From Lineus longissimus (lineage: Eukaryota > Nemertea > Pilidiophora > Heteronemertea > Lineidae): a stretch of DNA of 64,000 nucleotides. Each line of letters begins with the position of its first letter. The first letter of the stretch is position 1. The DNA is taken from assembly GCF_910592395.1 (NCBI RefSeq), contig NC_088311.1, forward strand, positions 746,501-810,500, written 5' to 3'. The notes under the pieces are model-generated. The model saw only the letters and a program-made list of their open reading frames with translations. It ran no database searches and was not told where the DNA came from. Of the stretch, positions 51,801 through 63,800 are shown piece by piece. Both the position numbers and the translations under genes were made by a program.

Positions 51801-54800
51801 AGATTTACCAACTTTGCCAAAGAAGATGAAATCAAAGGGCAGAAAGAGCTGGCCATCTCTGAAGAGTTTGTCTGAACTGTGCAAGAAACAAACACTTCAA
51901 AAGCAGAATGAGGTTGTTACCAGAGAACCAGCAGTCTCTCTTCCAAAGATTTCAGAAGGTCAGGGACAGGGCAAGGCTAGAGACCAAAGCTATAAAAAAA
52001 ACACCAGTCCTTACCTAGAACCCCCTGTGTTCATGAGGCAAAGATCTAATTCCCAGCAAAAGACAGGCCAAGTGTGTCCACATTCTCATTCACGATCTAA
52101 AAGTGATTTTCCAAGAGGTACAAAGACCAAGCACAAGAAGCACCAGAAAGTAAGAAAAGCCAGTGAACCCATTGTGTATCCAAGATTTTATCCATACACA
52201 GGGTCTTTTTTAGTGATTGGTGAGGAATCTGGAAGGTTGGCTACCCTGGGTTCCTCATCCAAATCGGCCTTGTCAGTTGACAGTCATGTGTCCTCTCAGT
52301 TCAAGTCAGTACACGGGCGTGTACCAACACCTTTTTCCTTCAATCATGAGGAGGAGGAGGAGAGGGAAGAAGAAAACAAATCAAGACCAAACGCACCCAT
52401 TCGTCCTGCATGCGTGGTCCACAGGACTGTAGCCACCAGCCCTTCAATTCCATCCACCAGTGTGTCAGTGGAAGGAAGGCCAGTGAGTTGCTCTGAAGAT
52501 ACAGCACAGTCTAACACTTGTGAAGAAGCAGTCATTACTCCATGTCCTGAGTTATTTCTTGACCAAAAGCAAAAAACAGGTGTCTCACTGAAACAGTGGA
52601 ATACATTATTCAACGGGAATAGAGCTGTGGACACTCCATCAATAGGATGTTCGTCAGCAAGTTCCAAAACTGTTTCTTCAAGACTAGATGGTGATGGTTC
52701 TGGTCCTATCAGTGAGAACAAGCCAGGAAAGGAAGACTGCCACACTCAGAATGAAAAACCTGTGAAGGATGATAAGATGGTTGGAACTGAGCCAGAAGGC
52801 TTGTCCTTGCAAGCTGTTTCAATATCACACTCACTCAATGAAGTGGCTGGCCTGCAGATCACTCCAAGGGCAAACCCTGCTCCACAGCAGTCATTTGATT
52901 TGGCCTTGCATTCTGAATCAACTGGAGACAGTCAGCATTCGAGACGGGCGTTGATAGTTATGTATGACCAATACCCTGATGACACCCGACTTGAAAGTGA
53001 AACTCATCCACTTGCTGGAGGAACTTCAGGAGGCCTTCATGGAAGGAATGATCGGAAAGTGTCATCTCCAATTGAGTATGCGGTTATTTCTGTGCCCAAC
53101 AGCCAGGATCTTGAAAGCATTGCATCTGTCTTGGCTGCAAGAGAACCTGAGTTAGAGGTACAAACAACTCAATACTCTTTGCCAAATCTTGGTGGTGAGA
53201 ATGGCCATCCTGATTGGAGGAAGGTGCTGAGTCTGCTAGTCAGGTTGATAGGGAGTGATGGCGTCAATGAATCTGCTAATGGAAATGTGAGAGCTGCATC
53301 TCAGGCCAATGTTACTACTCATTCCAGTCTGCAGGAGTCAGTGTTACACTGTGATGTGGAAACCATGACCAGTCCATCACTGATGAAGAATTCCCAAAGG
53401 GTAGTGACGACCTTCACAAGGTCAACGTGTGTGACTCGTGTTGAGACTTCTTCCGAACTTGGACATGAAAGCTTTGATGTTCAGACGATGACCAGCCCGT
53501 CCTTGTACTCCTTCTCTACTGTTACACAATCACAGACTGTCACAAGGGCAAAGAGCACCTTTCTGGGTGCTAACGGATTGAAGCCAGGTCAGGTTTTTCA
53601 TGGAAAAAGAAAAACGCAGAGCAAGTCAGTACTGTCACCACTTTTGGAGCCTCATTTTGAGCCAAGTTACAACCAGTCAGCAGGAAAAGACACAAACACA
53701 TCAGAAAGATGTCAAATTGATGATGATTCCAATGTAAATGCCAAAGCTGTGGGGAGGGATAAGCCTCTGAGAAAATCAGCTCCAATCGTAAGTTGTCCGG
53801 TCTTTGAGCAAGACTCTGGACCAGTGGTGAATCGGGTTCCCGTTGAATCTACCCAGAATGACATAACTCACCAAGTGCCCGAATCTGCTGAGTACAGAAC
53901 TGACAGAGTGTCCTCAGCAGGTCCTCAACCATCACATGAGAACATAAATGAGATGCCAAGCCTACTTCCAGCCAGGGATGGGACAAATCATCGTACTGGG
54001 AATGCTGATGAGAAGAATTGTAAAAGCCTGCCGGCTACCCTTGCATTGAAAAGTGTTGGAAAGTGGAAGTCAGTTGGTAAACATAGAGATGAAAATGAAC
54101 AGGAGAAACGTGCAAAAGGCCAAAATGAAACCAAACAATCTGCAGAAATGGCTATGTTTGCAAGCCCTGAGGTCGATATAGGGACACTTGTTAGCCCACC
54201 AGCGCATCTTGAAAGGCGTAGAGGAAGGCATGTACATTTTTCACCTGAGAGGAATCCAGCAGGCGTTCATCATATGCACAGCAGCATTGAGGGACCAAAT
54301 GAAGGCATGATGTCTGAGGCTGAAGGAAGGAAGAATAACGGGAATGTCCCTGAAGAAACTGAACCCACCCCAGATCAGACCAACTTAACAGAAGACTACA
54401 AGATGATGCTTGGCCAAGAAGCGGATAAGATGCTTACTTTTGGATTTGGAGCTGTCGGTATGAGTGTCAGTGATCAGAAAGGTGTTGCTAAAACTCACCA
54501 GTCAACATCCCCTGTTTGCTTCCCTGATGTAGGAGGGGAGAGGGCTCATAGCAGTGACTCTACATGTAGGACAGTTGCTGTTGGTCCAACACCTCCGATA
54601 TCAGCAGCGACTATGACTGATGTTGGCACTTCAGTGTCTGAGCCAGTTGAACATGTAGCAGTGCCAGTAACTCCTCGAATATCTGAAACGCGTGGTTTAA
54701 GAAGTTGGACTGATGCTGATGATGGCTTAAACAATCCCAGTGACTCTGAGGATAGCTCATTGGATGAGTTCTGTGATTGTGATGAGGATGAACTGTCTCA

Positions 54801-57800
54801 TGTTGACTATGGTGAAACACATCCCAATCACAAGTCGACTGCAACCAACACCTCAAGACCTTGTTTTGAGTCTGAGGATGAGATAGAGGAAGCTGTAGGA
54901 TGGACAGACAACGAGAATACAATGGTAGAGAGGTTACTACCACAAGTTTCAATTCAAGAACCGACGTTTGCAACAGAAGAAACTGCAACAAGTCCAATTA
55001 ACCAATCACTTCTTGAGTTCGAGGAATTGGAGAGAAAGATAGCACAGGAGACACAAAGTGCTGAATGTGATGGTCGGACATCTATCAATAAAGGAGCAGC
55101 CCAGATGAGAGTAAACCGAACTGACACAGGTACTGGAGCGTCTCCACCAAATGAGGCTTTCAACAAATCACCTCTGCCTCAACTCTTGAAGACGATGTGG
55201 GGGACTGTGAATCAAGCACTTGCTGTCAATTCACCTGTGGAATATCCAGTACCTGATGTGAACTACCAGACATTCTTCGTGACAGAGCTTGATCCAAGAT
55301 ATTATGATGAACCTGTTCGTACGACATCAACTCTCCAGCAGGATGCTACCAAATCAACTGATATTCATGGCAATCATTGGCCTCGGTTTGCCCTAAAGGC
55401 AACTGCTGTCAAAGCAGGAAGTCCAAATCAGGCTATGTCATCTTTTGATATGAGCACATCACCAAGTCCACCAAGTCCAATAACTGCATTGGAGTCTAGT
55501 GATGTGAAAACATCACCCAGAATACCTCCAAGTCCTGTGGTGGAATCTAATGATGTGGGCACATCTCCTGGAATACCTCCAAGTCCAAGACCTGTAGTGG
55601 AATCTAATGATGTGGGCACATCTCCCGGAATACCTCCAAGTCCAAGACCTGTAGTGGAATCTAATGATGTGGGCACATCTCCTGGAATGCCTCCAAGTCC
55701 AAGAACTGTAGTGGAGTCTTGTGATGTGGGCACATCACCCGGAATGCCTCCAAGTCCAAGACCTGTAGTGGAGTCTTGTGATGTGGGCACATCACCCGGA
55801 ATACCTCCAAGTCAAAGACCTGTAGTGGAGTCTTGTGATGTGGGCACATCACCCGGAATACCTCCAAGTCAAAGACCTGTAGTGGAGTCTTGTGATGTGG
55901 GCACATCACCAGGAATACCTCCAAGTCCAAGTCCTGTGGTGGAGTCTCAAGATGTGGGCACATCTCCTGGAATACCTCCAAGTCCAAGACCTGAAGTGGA
56001 GCCTAATGATGTGGGAACGTCACCCGGAATACCTCCAAGTCCAAGTCCTGTGGTTGAGTCTCAAGATGTGGGCACGTCACCAGGAATGCCTGCAAGTCCA
56101 AGTCCTGTGGTGGAGTCTAATGATGTGGGCACATCACCAGGAATTCCTGCAAGTCCAAGACCTGTAGTGGAATCTAATGATGTGGGAACGTCACCCGGAA
56201 TACCTCCAAGTCCAAGTCCTGTGGTGGAGTCTCAAGATGTGGGCACGTCACCAGGAATGCCTGCAAGTCCAAGTCCTGTGGTGGAGCTTAATGATGTGGG
56301 AACGTCACCCGGAATACCTCCAAGTCCAAGTCCTGTGGTTGAGTCTCAAGATGTGGGCACATCACCAGGAATTCCTGCAAGTCTAAGGCCTGTAGTGGAG
56401 TCTAATGATGTGGGCACATCTCCAGGAATTCCTCTAAGTTCAAAACCTCTTAGTGTAGGAAGAGGCCAAGTAGTAGAGTGTGTTGATGTTGGCACATCAC
56501 CTGTTATATGTCTTAGTCCAAGACCTGCTAGCTCAGGCAGTCTGCTGCTTTCGTGTGATGCTGGCACATCCCCTCTAAAGTCCCTTGATATGGCGACATC
56601 ACCTACTCCTCCCAATGCTACGAAGGTCAATTCTCAAACTCACCAGACTACAATGAGCCTTGGAAAGAACTCTCTAGACCTGGCAACATCCCCCACGCCT
56701 TTGGGCTCACCAATACTAAAGAACTCCATGGACATGGCCACGTCCCCCACACCTCCAAACACACCAGTGGTCAAGATTTCGTTAGACATGGCCACTTCCC
56801 CAACACCTCCAAACTCACCTATGGTCAAGAAGTCTATGGACATGGCCACGTCCCCCACACCTCCAAACTCGCCAATGGTCAAGAACATGGACATGGCCAC
56901 ATCACCAGTGATGAAGAACTCAGTTGACATGGCCACCTCTCCTACTCCACTGAGCACTTCAAAACCTGCCTCTCCAAGATATAGAAGTCATTCAGGGCGA
57001 AGTGACCATGATCAAGTCCTACCAATGGAGGACAAAGATGTGACCAGGATCAGTCCTGTCCTCGATGCACCAAGTCCAGTCAAGTCTGCTGTAACTGTGA
57101 AGCAACCAGGTGATCACCTTTTAAACTGTCTTCATCATCTTCTATATTGCATAAAACGGAACTGCTTCTGTGTGAGCTTGGTACCAGGGAGAGCATGCAG
57201 GTTGAGAAAGGCCCCTTGATGATCAAGTTGCTTCATGCCATGAGAACAGACCTGACATCAGGTTTAGATAGCCCTGGATTACTCTCCATTGCTGTTGATA
57301 TTTTGACCTGAACCTCAGCCAAGACTGCTGTTTGAAATTGGCTTGTGATGTGTGTTGTCATTAAAACCTACTTGATAGCTCTAATCAGCGACGACTTCTA
57401 TAAAAGAGGCTACTGAGCTGTAAGCAAATTTCGCTTTCTTTATGCCTGGTGACTCCATCAGACTCATGTTACACACCATTTCCATTGACAGGTGACTATA
57501 TTCCCTTATCACACACAACCACGGCAACTGGGGCGAGTCCTCCGTCGTCTATGACTCCGTGGCAACGATCAGGTGACTACTATTGCCTCCAATTTCATTC
57601 ATAACTCTTCTTCTAGCTTGCCATCTAAGACATCATAATCGACCTTCTTAAGTTGTCATGAAGATAGAAAGATTGATGGCTCGAAACAGAAGATCCATTG
57701 ACTGGCCTTATAATGAAGTCAGTGGACATTTTATTGACCTGGCTTTAAGCAAATCGTCCATTATTCTTTAAACACTCTTGAAAGGGTGAAATGCTTGTAT

Positions 57801-60800
57801 CAGTATTCTACAAATGAAAAATTAAGATCAAAATTTCCTTTTTCTAGTTGGAACAATAACTGAGAGTTCGAGAGGTAAATATTGATCACAATGTTTTTAT
57901 CCTTTGATATTTTCTTCTGATTTATTGCTTGAGCGAGTCTAGCCTATAGTCGACAAGGTTGTCTGATTGTCTCATGATGGGTTGTCCCTTGAATCATTTC
58001 CTGCTCATACATGAGCCATCGTTCTTCATTGGTCTTTGTCCGGCAAACAGTGTAGCAGCAAAGCTTCGCGGCACTGACCATCACTAGGGTATCGCATTGT
58101 TGTGAGTAATAATGTCAGTAACTAACAGTCTCTGTCCTTATTGAACAGCATTCCTTACCAGGCTTGAGGACTTCCTTGATGAAGGTACTTTATATTTGTT
58201 CTTTTATCTTAAGTTCTTCACGACTGTTCAGACATTCCTGACCAGATGAGCCTTTCTTGAAGTCTTTTCGTAATCAGAGCTATGGTTTTCATGTCAGTGA
58301 TCTTGATATGGCATGGCTTTGACCGGCAAATTTTCAGAATTTTGAACTTGGGTGGTCGTGTTACTGGGGTTCCACTGTAGTTTGAATGGGCTAATCCAGG
58401 AAGGGGCTGCACATTGAATATAAGAGGGAATCTCTTGCCCTTATTCATACTTCTATCTACGAGTTGTATTATTCTCAACTGGTTTCTGTGTAGATGACAG
58501 TATCATCCAGGACGATGACGGCAATGATGACCAATCATTGACGCTGTCCGATATGTCTGAAGTCGACAGCTTCTTCAACAATAACAATGACTCATTAGCT
58601 AACACAGGTAAAACCTTTTCGTGTTACTTTTCTCTCTTTCTCAAATTTCCAAGATAATTTTGTAAGTTTTCTGTAAAGATTGCAAGTAAAAACATGAGTT
58701 TTTCTTCCCGATATGACGAACCTTCAACAAACTCACAAGGGGTTTCATTGAAGAAGCAGATTCTCCATATGTATTTCTTACTCTGAGTGATATCGGTGAT
58801 CTTTCTTCTAGCTATCTTTGGTGATAGTGAGAGAAAGGACTGGCGTGATTCTGCCGAGCGCTCCATTGAAGATGAGATTCAGAATGACTTTGGATCATCT
58901 GAAGGTACATGTAGACTAATGGTTAAAACATCATGGAATCATTGAAATTAAGACCTGCCATGTTTGATGTGTGGTCTTGGTTCAAGGCTTTTGGGACTGA
59001 AGTACAATATGCCGTGGACAGATAAACAGTCTTTTCTGTATGCCACAAGACTTGTAAGAAAACAAGGCTCTCAAGTTCCATAACAGTTATACCTCAAGAT
59101 TCAGTCAGTGTGAGAAAGAGTCTGCTCCATATTTGACAGAACTGGACACCACCTGGTGATTTCTGGTGCCTTGGCCTTGCTTGTATTATTCTCAACTGGT
59201 TTCTGTGTAGATGACAGTATCATCCAGGCGTTTAGCGTTTAGATTCATCGTTCTCGAGTATGGTCACCCTGGGCTTGAAATATGAGTAGTGCAAGGTGAA
59301 TACTTTAACCTTCTTGTTCCTTCTTCAACTCTAGTTCCTGTGAGTACCCCAGGGAGTACCCCAGGGAGTGCTCTGCTACCTGTTGCACTCATGGACCGGA
59401 AGCAAAAACTCATCAAGTGGCTGCGAGCGTACGTAGGAGAGGAAGAGGAGTAGAGTTGTACATACATTGTAAAATAGGTTTCTCTCAGCACATGTTTATA
59501 AAGCAACACATTTTACCCTGCATGCGATCATTGGAATATTCTGCCAAGCGGCTGCACAATCACTGCGATGATGGCTTCCGCATAAAATCCCGTAAATTTT
59601 CTTCAAATCTAGCATGGACTCAAACTGATGAGCCATCTACAGGTGGCCAGGAAACATACAAAGGTGAATAACGTTATATAACTCTCTACTGTTCTACGAT
59701 AAACTGGATTCGCCATCTTTGGTGTAAAAGTGTTTTTGGATATTTCTCATGCATATTTTCTAACTTTGTTAAGCGCTTAATCATTTTCATCTTTCTAGGG
59801 CTTGCGTGCTTTTGTGATTTCCAAACGTCATGCTGCACAAGGCTCCATCATGTACTTAGATGCTTCGGGCACTTTATGGCTGAATGGACGCGAAAATAAC
59901 TGTACTGCAAAAGTGTTTTTCTACATTGCAGATTTTTATATTCGAGGACATTATCCTACTTCTACTCCAGTTTTCAGGGCTACACTTTAATCTTTATGTT
60001 ATGCACATTGTTATATTCATCAATATGTTTCCATCTAATATCAAGTTTTGTTTATCTTACATGTGTGAACTAACATTTCTTGACGTTTTCTAGCTTTTTT
60101 CCATGTTTCATTGTACATGTACATGTATGTCTTACACGTGATGAATGAATACCATGAACAAACTCTCATATATCTGAATCCTGAATCACACCTGTATGAA
60201 CAACTTGATCAGCGCAGTTCTTTGTGCTGTTTCAGAAACTTAGAATTCAACAAGAGATCACAGAACAGTTGAGTCTTGGAAACCACTACCAGTTTGAAAC
60301 TGTAAAATATTACAAAATCTGTCAAGTGCAAGGTTCTTGTCTCAGGCCTCAAGATGACTTCATCTAAATGGCAGTAAAAGGAACCCAAATCTTGGAGGAA
60401 ATGGTAAACCCTGTTGCTGTTTCTCTTTACAGAAGAACGCCCGGTTCCTGTAACGCCCGATGCAGATCAGCCAGAGAGTAAGTCAACCCTTGATATCTTC
60501 TGTGATGGGTGGATATGACAGGATGAACTGCTTCTGAATGCAACCAGCAACCCATAGGGGTCAGGTGTGCTGTACAAAGTATTCAACTCAAGTGTGTGGC
60601 ACATCGTTTCTTCTGAGACAGTTAGAAACCGTCCAGTATCAGTGACTACTCGACTGTTGATTGTATTGTTACTCTTGTCCTAAAAGGTGCTTGCCTTGTA
60701 GGCCGATCTTCCTAGTAACATCTCACTAACTTTATTTCCAGCGGGTGAATGGAAAGTCTGGGTGACCACTGGTAAGGAACCAGATGTTGGGGTCGGTGAC

Positions 60801-63800
60801 GTCGTTCTCTATGTTTATGGTGAGAAGGACCATGTTGGTCCGATCGTTCTCGGAACTGGCAAGGAGGAGCTCTTCAAAGCTGGAAACATCGATGAATTCA
60901 AGGTAAGGAGCTCATTCAATAAGTGATTTGGGCTGGTATGATAACTATATCAGCTGGAATGAACTCAGGGCCACATTGTCTGTAAGGCATGAACAAAGCT
61001 CTATTTGATCCACTTATCTACTGGAGTACTGGTGTAGTACAGCACATCTTATCACAAGCGACTTGGCACGTCTTGTGATGTTATGTGCAATTCAGGTTTG
61101 TCTTCTCTTTGCAGATCAATCTTGGCGAAGACCTTGGCAAGCTCTACAAGATCCGTATTGGACATGATGATACAGACCCATCCGGCTGGTACTTAGAAAA
61201 GGTAAGCTCATTGGCATCGCTAGTGTTTGTATTGTGTCATGGTAGGCTTCATGTTTGAAGTGGCCACTGAATCCGGGCCAAGGTACGCTAACATTTCTAC
61301 ATCAAGAATGGAGTCTTTATCAAAGGAGTATCTTTGAGTATCCTCTGGTCTGGCGCTGTGAATTGTGATACTCACAACATTAAGATAAATCAGGTTGTCT
61401 GTGTGCTGATGGAAGTGTCATGAGTTTAAACCTTAACATTCTTCTTCTCTTTAGGTCAAAATGCGCGACCTGAACACCAAAGAGTTGCTCACATTCCAAG
61501 TGAACCGCTGGATGTCGAGGCATGAAGATGATCTGGACATCTGGAGGGAGCTACCTGTCACAAGACCAGGAGAAGTGCCTCTACCATGTAAGCTAGCTTC
61601 TGTTCAGGTTATTGACAAATCAGTGTAGCAACCTTTTGATTTGAGGGGGTAAACTAGTTGTTTCTTCATTGGCAGGTTTTGTTCATTCTTGTTTCCCTTC
61701 ATTCTAGGCGTGGTGTACACACTCGAGGTGTACACTGGTAATGAGTTGGCTGCCGACACCGAGGCCAGCGTCTTCGTCAACCTGTACGGTGAGCGAGGGG
61801 ACTGTGGCAAGAGAGTCCTATTCAAATCCAAGGATAACACCACCAAGTTCAGGGCAGGACAGTGTGATGTGTTCGAGGTGGAGGCGGTCCACCTTGGGGC
61901 CATTGAGAAGATCACGATCGGTCATGATGGAGAAGGACCCGGTATGTCTGAGATGAATCATCTCCTAAGTTAGGGTTTTAAACTCAGCCTGGCTCCATCA
62001 TTAGTTTTCCCTGTTGTTTTTCCCTTCTCTGCATTTACCCCTTTAGACATTCATGCGTGTTGAGAATAATCAGATCAAAAATGTGTTAAATTCCATGCTC
62101 TGGCATAGCCCTGGTTCAGAAAACACACTTTCTGCCCATCTCATTGTGCATGTGTGTCATTGTAGGTGCTGGTTGGTTCCTTGAGAAGATCGTCGTCACA
62201 GAATCTTCGGACGATCAGGACACGGAGACCAAGTACTACTTCCCCTGTCATCGATGGTTGGATGAAGGGCAGGATGACGGCCTCATAGTGCGAGACATCC
62301 AGGTTGTAACTGGTAGGTTGTCCTGAGTGAGAGTTATTTCATGTGTTGTCTCAAAGATTCCATCATGTTGTCACGGTGGTATCAATGATTGAAGACTTTC
62401 AAGGCTTGTTCTGGGTGCATTATCATCTGAAACGTTGATGTATGGTTTGATAAATGTGTCGTCAAATTTGACCTCTTTTGCCCAACAAAAGTGACATGCT
62501 AAAACATACCAGCAGCTATCTGAAGACCGACTTCATTCTTTCACTGCTCTGTCTCTTTATAGTTGGTGAATACAGCGTTATTGTGAAAACAAATGAAAGC
62601 AGCGCTGCACCAAATGGAGGGACGGCGCGCTTGTCAGTCTACGGCACCAAGGGCAACACCAGTGATGATATCATCCTGTCGTCTGGTGAAAGTACAGTAT
62701 TCACACCTGGTAACCTTGACACATTTGAGGCGACCATTGGTGACCTTGGTGAGTTCTACAAGGTCAGGATCTGCAAGGATGATAACGACGCTTGGGAGTC
62801 GTGGCAGATTGATGAGGTAAGGCAGACGTCTTTTAGCTACCAACCTTTCATCAGAATTTCACTATGCTTGGGTTGCTGATGGACAGAAGAACAAAGTGCC
62901 CTTTTGCCATCATCTACTGTTTAGAGTTAGATACTCATCTAAACAACAGTTTGACTGATGTGTGTTTCCAGTAACTTGCTTGCAGAGAGATTATCATGTT
63001 AGGCAGGAGCTCAAAATGGTCAAAGTGTCACTGTCAACCAACGCTTGTCTTTTATATTTGACCAGATCGAGCTTGAAGAGAAAGCTACCCTTGAGAAGGT
63101 GACGTTCAAAGCCCCGGAGCCGTTTACCCTGACCACTGGTCCGTTTGGTAGTCCCAACACCACCAAGGAGGTCGCTGCCATCCGGGATGACCAACCTTGC
63201 CTTCCAGGTGGGTACATGAGTTGGGTTGCAGGGTTGAGGCTGTGATCTATAGATCCACGCCTAGTACCCATCAGGATCGAGGGTTGCCCCCTTCTGGTGA
63301 TGATATTGATGATGGCGTAGACAATGTCTGGTGTTGTTAGGTAATGATGATTGATGAGCAAAGCCACACCAGTCAAAAAGGTTTGCCGGCTTGTTGACAA
63401 AGGAGTGGTGTGTTTGCCTGATAACAACCTTTCATGAATCAAAACTTTCCTCATCTTCATTGTAGTCTTCCAGTATCAAGTCTACGTACACACTACCGGA
63501 GAGGGTGATGCTAAACCTCTCCACCTGACCATGTTTGGAGGGAAGGGTGACACAGGTGCCCGACGTCTGCTTGATGGCCAAGCTGAAGAAGGTGAAGCAG
63601 ACGCCAAGTGTGATGTTTATACTTTGGAGGCAGTCTACCTGGATGCATTGGAGAGTCTGTGTGTTGGGAAGGAGCCGGGTAAACCTCTCTTCCTCAAGGA
63701 GATCTGTGTGAGGGAATCCAAAGATGCAAAGCAAGAGTATGTCTTTGAATATAACAGGTGAGAGCAAGTTGCAGGTGTCATATACATTTACTTTCACAGG

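Noticed and set aside
55428-55987. Overlapping minus-strand repetitive frames
   Set aside because: Antisense shadows of the 19-residue array.
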